The translations under genes were made by a program, and so were the position numbers. A stretch of 52,606 bases of DNA from contig JAUCBJ010004982.1 of assembly GCA_032718475.1 (NCBI GenBank), positions 1-52,606 of the forward strand, read 5' to 3'. The stretch is from Nemertoderma westbladi (lineage: Eukaryota; Xenacoelomorpha; Nemertodermatida; Nemertodermatidae). The notes below the pieces were generated by a model that was given only the letters and a program-made list of their open reading frames with translations, was not told the origin of the DNA and did no database searches. Every line of letters starts with the position of its first letter. Positions within the stretch are counted from its first letter, which is position 1. This document shows, in pieces, positions 9,771-20,362 of the stretch.

Positions 9771-12700
9771 ATTGCAAACACTGATTGGCACTGGCTCCTT
9801 ATGGATGGACCCGTTGACTCTGTTTGGGTAGAGAATCTCAATACTGTCCTCGATGACACCAAGGTGCTCTGCCTCTCCAATGGGGAGCGAATGGCTCTAC
9901 ATTCTAGTATGCGGCTATTATTTGAAGTCGATAATCTTTCACAGGTTTGTAAATAGATATATTTTAGACCCCCCCCCCCCCCCCCCCCTCCCCCACTGCT
10001 GGTGTGGTGGGTGGGTCTAAACTTAGTCTAGTCCAGATAGTTTTATATTTAATTTAGGCAAATTGGTTTTTTTTTTAATTTTTAAAATTAAAACTTGCTG
10101 ATTTTTTATGTAATTTAGTCTAGTTGGTATTTTATTTCATTTTGACTAGCTGGTATTTTTAGTCTAGGTAGTTTTATATTTAATTTAGGCAAATTGTTTT
10201 TTTTTGTTTTTTGCAAATTTTAAAAATTAAAACTTGGTGGTTTTTTAATTCATTTAGTCTAGTTGGATGTTTATTTTTTAGGCTAGTCCAGCAACAATCA
10301 GCCGTTGTGCTATGGTATTCCTGGACCCCGCCGACCTCGGATGGAAACCATTCGTAGTCGCCTGGCAACAAACCCTACCCAAGGACGTGAGTAAATATTT
10401 AACATACAGTTACAACCACTACTTATCATATCTACACACTATTAATTTGAATGATTCATCACACTTAGATTTTTGACAATGTTGTTATGTTTTCCTTCAG
10501 TTCCCAGCGATCGGTAAACAACATCTCAACGACTTATTCCAGTTCAGTTTACAAGCCGGTTTGGACTTCGTTGCCAAGGACTACAAGAATCAATATATAC
10601 GGGCACCGGAACTAAGTTTGGTATCCCATCTTTGTTATTTGCTCCGAGCTTATATTGATTATCTCAGGTCAAATGGAGGTTTTGGTTACACTGGTGAGTT
10701 TGTAATGGAATTATTAGTTGAATATCGGCATAATATTATATATCAATTTAAAGAGTTAATTGTATTTTATTTATTTAAATCAAGCACGTTAAGTAAAAAC
10801 CTTACCGGTAGGTATGTCAGTGCCAAAGTATGTAAAAAACTAAAAAGCAACAAGACCTAGATGTTGCATGCAATCAGTGATCAGCTGACGGCAGCCAGCT
10901 GATCGGTAGGTTTCGCCCCGCAACTGAAGGCATTCTCAGGAGGCCAAGCCAGGAAATGTTAAAAATGATAAATTCACTAAGGAAGACGGAACGGGTAATG
11001 AAATGAAGATATGTCTGTACTGTAACTAACCACTGGGAAGCAGCGTAGTTACAGTTAGTAGTTATACTGACATACCTACCGGTAAAGTTTTTACTTAACG
11101 TGCTTGATAAATAAATAAAATACAATTAACTTTTTATTATTGGATTTTCAAGCTTCTACTTCAATATATCAATTTATTTGATATTTTATTATTATAGATG
11201 TCAGTTAAATTTTCATTTTATTTAATATTTTAATTATTACAGATGAAGAATTCAAGAAAGTTGATAAACAAAAACAAATTGGGAAGACAGGGCGATCGCA
11301 ATCAAAAAAGAGGTGAGTCATATTTATCTACTGGTTTATACGATAGTGATAGTATGTAGGCCTATCGGAGTACCGGTACGTAATAAAATGGTAGATTATA
11401 ATACAAGTTGTTATGAATCGGATGCAGGTTAATCCGGCAGGTATTTATAAAAAAATTATGTGATTTCGGTTCGATGGGTAATATTGTTGCCATCGATACT
11501 CCAACTGGTGCCCAACTGGCATCATTATGAATTGTTATTAAATCTCAACTAATTATTTCGACACTGCATATTTATTTAGTTCTAATACTATATGAATGTG
11601 AATTTCGATACATATGATTGTTGATGATTTCAGCCATCAAATGAAATGGTATTTGGAAAGATTTCCTGAACAACTGCGTAACCTTCTCACAAAGATCTAC
11701 GTATTCTGTTACATCTGGGCTTTGGGCGGCAACCTAAATCGACAGGACGACAGTGACTCAGCCAACTACGCCAATGATTGCGGACTTCACTTCGATGTGT
11801 TTGTCCGCGACACGTTCGAAGTAGAACCTCCTCTAGGTAAGTAGAACCTCCTCTAGGTAAGTAAAACCTCCTCTAGGTAAGTAGAACCTCCTCTAGGTAA
11901 GTAGAACCTCCTCTAGGTAAGTAGAACCTCCTCTAGGTAAGTAGAACCTCCTCTAGGTAAGTAAAACCTCCTCTAGGTAAGTAGAACCACCTCTAGGTAA
12001 GTAGAACCTCCTCTAGGTAAGTAAAACCTCCTCTAGGTAAGTATAACCTCCTCTAGGTAAGTAGAACCTCCTCTAGGTAAGTAGAACCTCCTCTAGGTAA
12101 GTAGAACCTCCTCTAGGTAAGTAGAACCTCCTCAAGGTAAGTAGAACCTCCTCTAGGTAAGTAGAACCTCCTCTAGGTAAGTAGAACCTCCTCTAGGTAA
12201 GTAAAACGTCCTCTAGGTAAGTAAACCTCCTCTAGGTAAGTAGAACCTCCACTAGGTAAGTAGAACCTCCTCTAGGTAAGTAGAACCTCCTATAGGTAAA
12301 TAGAACCTCCTCTAGGTAAGTAGAAACTCCTCTATGTAAGTAGAACCTCCTCTAGGTAAGTAGAACCTCCTCTAGGTAAGTAGAACCTCCACTAGGTAAG
12401 TAGAACCTCCTCTAGGTAAGTAGAACCTCCTCTAGGTAAGTAGAACCACCTCTAGGTAAGTAGAACCTCCTCTAGGTAAGTAAAACCTCCTCTAGGTAAG
12501 TATAACCTCCTCTAGGTAAGTAGAACCTCCTCTAGGTAAGTAGAACCTCCTCTAGGTAAGTAAAACGTCCTCTAGGTAAGTAAACCTCCACTAGGTAAGT
12601 ATAACCTCCTCTAGGTAAGTAGAACCTCCTCTAGGTAAGTAGAACCTCATCTAGGTAAGTAAAACCTCCTCTAGGTAAGTAGAACCTCCTCTAGGTAAGT

Positions 12701-15700
12701 AGAACCTCCACTAGGTAAGTAGAACCTCCTCTAGGTAAGTAGAACCTCCTCTAGGTAAGTAGAACCTCCTCTAGGTAAGTAGAACCTCCTCTAGGTAAGT
12801 AAAACCTCCTCTAGGTAAGTAGAACCTCCTCTAGGTAAGTAGAACCTCCACTAGGTAAGTAGAACCTCCTCTAGGTAAGTAGAACCTCCTCTAGGTAAGT
12901 AGAACCTCCTCTAGGTAAGTAAAACCTCCTCTAGGTAAGTATAACCTCATCTAGGTAAGTAGAACCTCCTCTAGGTAAGTAGAACCTCCTCTAGGTAAGT
13001 AAAACGTCCTCTAGGTAAGTAAGCCTCCACTAGGTAAGTATAACCTCCTCTAGGTAAGTAGAACCTCCTCTAGGTAAGTAGAACCTCATCTAGGTAAGTA
13101 AAACCTCCTCTAGGTAAGTATAACCTCCTCTAGGTAAGTAGAACCTCCTCTAGGTAAGTAGAACCTCCACTAGGTAAGTAGAACCTCCTCTAGGTAAGTA
13201 GAACCTCCTCTAGGTAAGTAGAACCTCCTCTAGGTAAGTAGAACCTCCTCTAGGTAAGTAAAACCTCCTCTAGGTAAGTATAACCTCCTCTAGGTAAGTA
13301 GAACCTCCTCTAGGTAAGTAGAACCTCCTTTAGGTAAGTAGAACCTCCTCTAGGTAAGTAAAACCTCCTCTAGGTAAGTAGAACCTCCACTAGGTAAGTA
13401 GAACCTCCTCTAGGTAAGTAGAACCTCTTATAGGTAAATAGAACCTCCTCTAGGTAAGTAGAACCTCCTTTAGGTAAGTAAAACCTCCACTAGGTAATTA
13501 GAACCTCCTCTAGGTGAGTAGAACCTCCTCTAGGTAAGTAGAACCTCCTCTAGGTAAGTAGAACCTCCTCTAGGTAAGTAGAACCTCCTCTAGGTAAGTA
13601 GAACATCTTCTAGGTAAGTAGAACCTCCTCTACGTAAGTAGAACCTCCTCTAGGTAAGTAGAACCTCCTCTAGGTAAGTAGAACCTCCTCTAGGTAAGTA
13701 GAACCTCCTCTAGGTAAGTAGAACCTCCTCTAGATAAGTATAACCTCCTCTAGGTAAGTAGAACCTCCTCTAGGTAATTAGAACCTCCTCTAGGTAAGTA
13801 GAACCTCCTCTAGGTAAGTAGAACCTCCTCAAGGTAAGTAGAATCTCCTCTAGGTAAGTATATACGCGAAATGTCGCAGGGATGTTTCCGAATATTAATT
13901 GATAAATAATTAATGTAAATAGAGGCGGATATGGGTGTCCGCATTCAAAATTAATATTATTATAATGAATTAACGCTATAACATCTTTATCTTTATTGGT
14001 ATATATCCTGCAGTTTGGTCGGTGCCAATCACTATTTCAGCAGGTACATATTCATATGGTTATATTTGCACCTCGGTCTTAATTAATATAAATAATAAAT
14101 AATCCTATACACAAAGTTTGCCCGAAAACACCAAAATTACTCGACCTCAAAGAGCTGCTGTAAATAGGGGTTAATTCGAATTAATACTTATAAGTAGTAA
14201 TTGGTGGAAATTAATTTGATTTTATTTGAAAGGTTTCTACTAATAATTGTAGGTGTAAGGTAGTAATCCCGTTTACCTTTCTAACTTTCTTTCTGTTCCT
14301 TGCTATCTTACCTGCTGTTTGATTTACTAACCCAATCCTTCTCTTCATCAACATCTCCACTACTGTCAAGTTGTACTTATTAGCTCCCCAAATGGGTTTA
14401 CAGGCAACCCGCACCATCACCAAAACCAATATTAAATTAAATCAATATAATTATTATAACCATTGTACTAGAAATCCACAGTAATCTAAAAATTATTTAT
14501 AGGTTTGAGATTGCCCAGTGGTAACTATTCAGTTTATTCATACTTTATCGACTTGTGCCAGGGAAGCTTTGTACTGTGGGAGAATCTCATCCCAACGACA
14601 AAAAGTCTTATTGAAAAGGGACCAAGTATCTCCGGTTAGTATTGTTAGTAAGGACATTTAGCCTGAGATACCATACTAATAATTATACCTGAAATAATTA
14701 TCAATCCTTTAATTAAGTTGTTTATTTAATTAAATTTTCAAAATACAACGTTCGTTCCGTTTTAGGGGGGGGGGGGGGGGGGGGTGGGGGGGGGATTAGT
14801 TTCCGAGATATCCGGGATAGAAGATACTGGCTCCGATATATCGCGATATCGGTAAAGGCGATGAAGTTTGGGGTTTGCATTCAATTTCTGCATTTTTCTG
14901 TGCTCAGTGGTGCTAATTGGATGTCTCCACGAGAAAGAGCACAACATTTTAAAAGAGAAGGTATTTTTTTATGATTATTGGACCTACTGATCAGTTTATA
15001 AGACAACTTCAATTCTCCGGAATGAAGACGGGACTCGAATAAGCGACTCTGCGGTCTTTGCGGGATTACACGGAATAGACTTTTCGGTCATCGGAGATCT
15101 TCAAAATGTATAATCTCCCGTTCTAGTGGTCGTACGGAGTTCGTTTTGGGCTCATTCGAAAGTTCTTTTCTCAGAGACCAAAGGTCTCTGAGGTTACCAT
15201 TTGGTTTGGCAAACTATTGAAAGCTGCCTGGAGCAATCATAACTTGAACAAAATTTGCAAGGCACATTTTACCAAAATTCATGTTATGTTGCTTTGCAAT
15301 CATTTTGTCTTAACTCAAATGGTAACTTTGTTCTCTAAGAAAAGAGCTTTCGAATGAGCCTAAAACGAACTTCGTACGACCACTAGAACTGAGAGATTAT
15401 ACATTTTGAAGATCTCCGATGACCGATAAGTCTATTCCGTGTAATCCCGCAAAGACCGCAGAGTCGCTTATTCGAGTCCCGTCTTCATTCCGGAGACTTG
15501 AAGTTGTCTTATAAACTGACAAGTAGGTCCAATAATCATAAAAAAATACCTTCTCAATTAAAATTTTGTGCTCTTTCTCGTGGAGACATCCAATTGGCAC
15601 CACTGGGCACAGAAATTTGCAGAAATTGAATGCAAACCCCAAACTTCATCGCCTTTACCGATATCGCGATATATCGGAGCCAGTATCTTCTATCCCAGAT

Positions 15701-17543
15701 ATCTTGAAATACTAAGCAAGATATGGGAAAACGGTTTCCATATTTGGATTCAGCATGAAATTCTGCATCAGATAGGATATGTTTCAAAAATTCGTCTTTT
15801 TGGTCAGAAAATGCAGACAGACCTTAACACAGAGATTGTTTCGATCCATGAACGTATTATTGCCATATCGTAGTTAGTACTTTGTGGATTGGCTACCATT
15901 TCGTAATGATAAGTATAAACTTGGGAGATTTATAATATATTTTCTTCCATCAGTTGGTTATTTTTTTATCACATATATTTATTGCACTGGTATTACCTGC
16001 AGGTTTGTCAGCGGAATTGGTTCCAACCGTGGACACCATTCGGAACTCGTTCCTCATTACTCTACTCATCGCCAATCATCACCCAGTTCTAATCAACGGT
16101 GAGTGTTTCATAAGCACACATAAATATATTTATTTACTCTCAATATGTAATTTTAACTTAGATATTAACATCCTCTCAGTTTATTTTGTGAACAACAGTT
16201 AATGAGATTAATGCTTCTTACTCATTTTTATCACGTAATTATTGTCCACTTTCTTTCAGTTTTCGTGTTACAAGTGTCCTCAACTCACCAGCGCAATAAC
16301 TATAAATACCTTTGGCAAGTATTATATTTTTAATTTTTGTATTTATTTTGTTATTATTTACCAGTTTTTATCAAGTGATTCAGAACCTCCTGTTTTTGCT
16401 CAAGCAACGTTTTTTGAATAAAAACTAAGATATTTAATTAGAGAAAAGGAAGTTAATTAATATTTTTAAATGAAATTCCTGAACAAATATTTGTGCACTT
16501 TTTAAATGCACCCTATTTGTACTAACTATTTACATTACTGTTTGTTAAATAGCGCTTTTCAGCGTTATGACCCGGGTGTATTTATTGGAAGACCGTTAGG
16601 ACGTCTTACTGTAAGTATATTTAGTACATCAACTGTTAGTTTGTATTACCCCGCCAGCTGAGTAGCTCTTCCCAGTGAATCCTAGGGGAACACCTATAAG
16701 GTTACTCACTACTATGTTAGGTGGGAGCCCAGCTGATTGAGTTTTAAGCACTGGGTCGTTCAAATGTTTTGTAGGTTAATAATAATGAGTGGGGAGGGAC
16801 GTGGGAATAGATATATGTACTTTACCTGGTAAACTACATATATCTATGGACGGTCTTCTTGTAGCCAGTTTGCCTGCTTTTCTAGTTATGTACCGAACGT
16901 CGGAGGTTTACATAATAAACGTAAGTGACTTTAATGCTGATTAGTGCCCTTTTCACACAATAATGTAGGCCTACTTTTACATTATGTAAACTTCTCGGCG
17001 TTCAGAACATCAACGTTAGAGCAATTGAGAATACTCAAGATGTGTTCTTGAAGTTTATTGTTACTAAGTACTAGTGATTACTCTGCAGCGATCCGTCGCA
17101 ACGAGGATATCACTAGAACGCTGATAAGTTAACATAATGTAATACAATTCATAACAGAATATAAAACTCCTTCCTCGTATCTAAAGGACATAAATCTTAG
17201 AGGGAAATGGTATACGATTCTTTGTCGTCTTTATACCAGATTGTTTTTTCATCATTATTACGACTACCAAATTGCTATGAATGCCGCACTGCCGCTGTCC
17301 CATTGCCGCTGACCCATTTCCGATGACCCATTTCATATATAATCTTATTACAAATTGCAGGTGAGTCAGGTGTTGGTAAAACGTCATTGGTTACTCAATT
17401 ATTAGCCCAATTAGCCTTAGCCAATGGGCTAACTTCAAAGGGCGTTAATACCCCACTCGGTCGAGTCCTCAATTACAGTGAGAAAGACCGCGATCTCCTA
17501 GGAAACGTGACGTCACTCCTAAGTGTTGGAAGTGTTGATAAAG
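9771..17543 (+). CDS. Dynein heavy chain segment, end of AAA2 to AAA3 Walker A, 8 exons
   Basis: Exons are 9771-9944, 10282-10386, 10501-10693, 11243-11312, 11634-11836, 14503-14634, 16003-16098 and 17361-17543 (1156 bp, about 385 residues). All have AG acceptors and GT donors, all phases agree, and no stop interrupts them. The first exon has DGPVDSVWVENLNTVLDD and the second ASPATISRC, which are hallmarks of the AAA2 module. Later exons give the AAA2-AAA3 linker, with WALGGNLN, then VPTVDTIRNSFL and GESGVGKTS, the Walker A loop of AAA3. Dynein heavy chains are minus-end-directed microtubule motors of about 4000 residues or more, so this is under a tenth of one. The style suggests an axonemal-type chain (DNAH), but the subtype is unresolved. 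I found no upstream or downstream exons in the window. Either other genes are nested in very long introns, or this is a gene fragment. A huge splice-donor minisatellite follows exon 5. Confidence 0.85.
9969..9997. repeat. Poly-C tract in dynein intron 1
   Basis: A run of about 20 C (9969-9988) is followed by TCCCCC, 25 bases after the exon 1 donor. Confidence 0.9.
10023..10281. repeat. Tandem duplication in dynein intron 1
   Basis: A block of about 125 bp containing agttttatatttaatttagg, then a T run, aaaattaaaacttg and tagtctagttgg, occurs twice in direct orientation (about 10023-10140 and 10158-10275). The second copy runs into the acceptor of exon 2, so the duplication supplies the T-rich tract of that splice site. 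Confidence 0.7.
10754..11131. mobile_element. MITE-like element with about 70-bp terminal inverted repeats
   Basis: The left end (10754-10822) starts AGTTAATTGTATTTTATTTA and ends in ACCGGTAGGTATGTCAGT. The right end (11067-11131) is its reverse complement, with a few mismatches and a small deletion. The internal 245 bp are non-coding. The 378-bp size and long inverted ends suggest a non-autonomous DNA transposon sitting in dynein intron 3. I see no clear target duplication. Confidence 0.75.
11821..13860 (+). repeat. 20-bp minisatellite made of a splice donor, about 102 copies
   Basis: The unit GTAAGTAGAACCTCCTCTAG is repeated about 102 times in direct orientation, with occasional substitutions and a few 19-bp units. 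The first unit is the 3' end of dynein exon 5 itself: exon bases GTAGAACCTCCTCTAG (11821-11836) followed by donor GTAAGT. The array therefore arose by amplifying an exon-intron junction. Nearly every unit keeps the CTAG/GTAAGT donor, preceded by the pyrimidine tract CCTCCTCT. Retaining any intron unit puts a TAG in frame straight after the exon (GGT AAG TAG). Confidence 0.95.
13861..14502. other. Rest of dynein intron 5
   Basis: AT-rich intron sequence lies between the minisatellite and the acceptor attatttatag of exon 6. No other gene or repeat is recognised in it. Confidence 0.6.
14807..15703. repeat. Long inverted repeat, arms about 390 bp
   Basis: The left arm (14807-15203), beginning gatatccgggatagaagata, is the reverse complement of the right arm (15316-15703) with scattered mismatches and small indels. 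The inner ends pair as gttaccattt and aaatggtaac. About 112 bp of unique sequence separate them. A poly-G tract (14765-14794) abuts the left side. The arms contain no intact frame. It looks like a foldback or long-TIR non-autonomous transposon inside dynein intron 6; a transcript of the intron would form a long double-stranded hairpin. Confidence 0.9.
16893..17005. repeat. Short imperfect inverted repeat in dynein intron 7
   Basis: The segment 16893-16916 (CCGAACGTCGGAGGTTTACA and on) is complementary to 16981-17005 at roughly 20 of 25 positions. A second weak hairpin, atagatatatgta with its complement, lies at about 16806-16848. They may be ends of a degraded MITE. Confidence 0.5.
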
Positions 17544-17654
17544 GTAATATATAGTCTATTTATTATACCTGGAATATTATAGTATCACAAAGTTATGTAT
17601 TTTTTACAATTTATTATTGGTAATTTGGGGTGAATGAATTGTTTCATATAATAT

Positions 17655-17890
17655 AACTTTAGTTGGGCACAGCTTAGCAAAAAGACGGCGAAGTAACTGT
17701 AGGATTGAGCACAGTGGTTGCAGATGGGAGGCCATAAGGGCGTAAATTGCGGAGATACAATGTGTCTGGTAGTATTTCCAGGTCTACCTGTTGCCTGTGC
17801 CGCTAGCTGAATGGTTAGAGCGCGAGACCTCCATCCAGTAAGCAACCGAGGGTGGACTCTCTATAGCCGAGGGGCACTTGTATAATAACT
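17655..17890. mobile_element. SINE relics (tRNA-like head and tail fragments)
   Basis: At 17655-17697 the sequence ataactttagttgggcacag, then cttagcaaaaa, resembles the tail of the SINE at 32538-32650 in the same minus orientation. At about 17811-17870 a plus-strand tRNA-like head is visible, with TAGCTGAATGGTTAGAGCGC as A box and arm, but its B box is degenerate. The copies are old and fragmentary. Confidence 0.45.
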
Positions 17891-17935
17891 AATAATCACG
17901 AACCCCATCCTCTTATAATATATAACTCTGTAGTA

Positions 17936-17998
17936 GTCAGTAGCAGTAGTAATAATAGTAGTAGTAGTAGTAGTATAAGTAGTAAGTAATAGTAAAGG
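17936..17998. repeat. (TAG)n microsatellite
   Basis: Imperfect TAG repeats, tagtagtagtagtagtag with TAA variants, lie after the SINE-like sequence. Confidence 0.8.
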
Positions 17999-18027
17999 AG
18001 ATCGGTTTGCCGTTATCGTTGTGATAT

Positions 18028-18605
18028 TGTTATATCGTGACCAAAGAGCCACAACAACACTCACCAAAAAATGTGGTTTCGAGAAAAATGTAAAAAACCT
18101 TCTCATTTCCCTCTATATGGATCCCGTCTCCTGATTTTTTCAAAAGAGGTTTGGGAAGATACAATGACACATTTTATAGTAGTGGCTAGCGTTCAGAATA
18201 AATTTTGTTAATGAAAAAACTGTTATTTTCGTTATTTTCCAAAGAAACAAAACAACACATATTGAAATTTAACATTAACTCTAGTCTGTGTGTGTTGTTT
18301 TACCTCTAGGATTTTATCACAGAAACATAAGAACTCACGTCATTCCTCGACTATTGAATGGTGTTTTTCCTGGCAAAGTATGATAGAGCAAAGTGTGGTA
18401 TGTGTTGTTTTACCCCTAACGGTTTTCAACTTTTATGTTGTGAGGGTTGTTCTGGTTTTCCATATCTCCTAAACGGACGACATACAAGTCTAGGATTCTA
18501 ACATAAGATGTAGAACGCCATCTTGAGTAATTGTGGTGAAAACATTTTTTTTTGAACAATTGTGGTATGTGTTGTTCTGGCTCTATGGTCACGATATGTT
18601 AACGC
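18028..18605. mobile_element. Possible MITE with about 30-bp terminal inverted repeats
   Basis: The left end at about 18030-18062 (atatcgtgaccaaagagcca, then caacaacac) is complementary to the right end at about 18568-18600 (gttgttctggctctatggtcacgatat), with few mismatches. Sub-terminal copies of gtgtgttgttttacc occur at about 18288-18305 and 18402-18415, suggesting internal direct repeats of the end. There is no coding frame. Confidence 0.6.
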
Positions 18606-19874
18606 AAATATAAAATAACTTATATAAATGTGATAGCACGGTTGAACAGGAATGTACAGATAATGATAATGTGATGTACCGGTAGCAGTGGTGACGATAT
18701 TGGTGACGGTACAAAATGTCACTGGTCCCCACTGTGTGACTGAGATAACTGAACTGGTAATATGATTAACTGATAATATATAATATTCACCCCTACGCTA
18801 CTGTGGCCTTACTACCTAGCGGATGCTCTTCCTCGCCCCTCATTGGCTAACAACCTAATTCTCGGCTCCCACCTCTGTGGGAGTGCTTCCCCCCCGCTGC
18901 TGTTACTTTCCCTCTCGGGGAGGTTTGACCTCTAACCTCCTTTGTGTAGCTCTTTGGGGTTTGTTGTCCCCGTTATTGGTTGTGATACGAGGTTAATTGT
19001 GATTAACCTCGTATCCCCAATATTGCTGAAAAGGGCGCCACTGCTCTAACTTTATGGGGATAGTGGAGCGGAATTGAATCCGCTCACATTTACAATCCTT
19101 GAGCAATTAGATCTGACATATACTGCGAATGTCGACCGAGTAGTAACTGTGCATTAAAATGTCGGAGAACTTTTCAAGAAAATATAAATTAATAAAAGTT
19201 AATATGAATTATCAGCCGGTCAGAATCAGAATAAATGTGCAGTGCTACCCAGCAGCGGCGTATAATCATTTATTTGTAATTTCGTCAGATAAATATGACA
19301 CAAAATCTCACTCTACTCCTACTGCCCAGTACTGTACCGGTAGTCCTATTTTCACTATTAGGCCTAGGCTCTATATACAGACTGGAAACCCTCCACCAAT
19401 CATATTATAGATTATAACAACAAAAACTGTAGAAGATTTGGGTTTCAAGCGAAACTTTTTACATAAACTCTAGTAATATTGAATAATTGATTTTGGATGG
19501 AATTTGATGGAATATTGATTTTACAAATGAAAAATTTAACTCGCTGAAGAATATCTGAGGTACATCCAATCTGAATTATAGCCAAACCATCCATAATTGA
19601 TATAATGTGAATGTAAAATCTACCAGTTTTCTATAAATTGTGCACTGCCCTTGCACTATTTTTTTTAATATTTTTTGAGACAGGGGGGAATCTGGACGCA
19701 AATCCCGCCTTGGCGAATTAATACCCCGCCTCAATGTTAAATTCTCGATTTAGGGAAAGGAGCAGGTTACAGTGGCATGTTATTTTAAGCAAAACAATAA
19801 ACTAAACACAATAGAACAGGTTACAGTTTTATTTTTGAGAGTAATCAACTGTTATTTGCTGAATTATTTGTTAT
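18606..19874. other. Non-coding DNA with perfect hairpin
   Basis: No gene is recognised. Positions 18984-19015 form a perfect 14-bp stem (GATACGAGGTTAAT and its complement) with a 4-base loop. The stretch 18790-18990 is C/T-rich; the rest is AT-rich, with single TAGGCCTA and TACCGGTA palindromes near 19335-19365. Confidence 0.6.
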
Positions 19875-20189
19875 CCACCTACTGGCTCCAGAAATAGAGG
19901 AAATCCTGCCAAGTACCTAACTGATCTAGACTTTGCTGATGACTTAGGAGTACTCTCAGAATCACTAGAGGGAACCAAACGGCTCCTCTGCTCATTAGAA
20001 CAGGCTGCTTCTAGTGTTGGTCTTTTTATTAACTCCAAAAAGACCAAAATTTTGACAGTTAACTTTGAAAGTCCTCAGCAAGTCTCTGATCGGATGAGCA
20101 TAAGCTCAAAGGATGGTATGCTCGAGCATGTGGATGACTTCTGTTACCTGGAATCATGGATCCGGAAATCAGGTGAGGACCTTCGAATA
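19875..20189 (+). mobile_element. RTE-like LINE family A, left part of a split copy
   Basis: This matches the RT region of 33640-33955 (CCACCTACTGGCTCCAGAAA onwards, including the FADD box) and stops abruptly at ggaccttcgaata, where the CR1-like element begins. The copy is 5'-truncated and resumes at 25056. Confidence 0.9.
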
Positions 20190-20362
20190 ATAATAATAAT
20201 AATAATAATTAAAATATTTATATATGGCCTTTCCTAAGTAGGATTGCTAAAAAATTAGATAAAAACAGTTTAATTAAAAACGGACATTGATAACATCGTG
20301 TGAATATGATTATGCAGATTTACTCGTACTCCAGGTGGAAGTAGTGTGTTTATAGCCTCGAC

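Noticed and set aside
11821-13860. CRISPR array
   Set aside because: The repeats are head to tail with no spacers, in an intron of an animal gene.
16260-16609. Two short stretches with splice-like borders (16260-16318 and 16562-16609) as extra dynein exons
   Set aside because: Exons ending at 16098 and starting at 17361 join in phase to give the Walker A loop. Adding the two pieces breaks phase and the motif.
17811-17870. Functional tRNA gene
   Set aside because: Only the A box and D-arm-like part are good. The B box is degenerate and the acceptor stem does not pair, so it is a SINE relic.
18310-18390. Possible exon following dynein exon 8 (acceptor ctctag at 18310)
   Set aside because: The open stretch is about 25 codons, has no dynein AAA3 resemblance and lies inside a repeat-like element.
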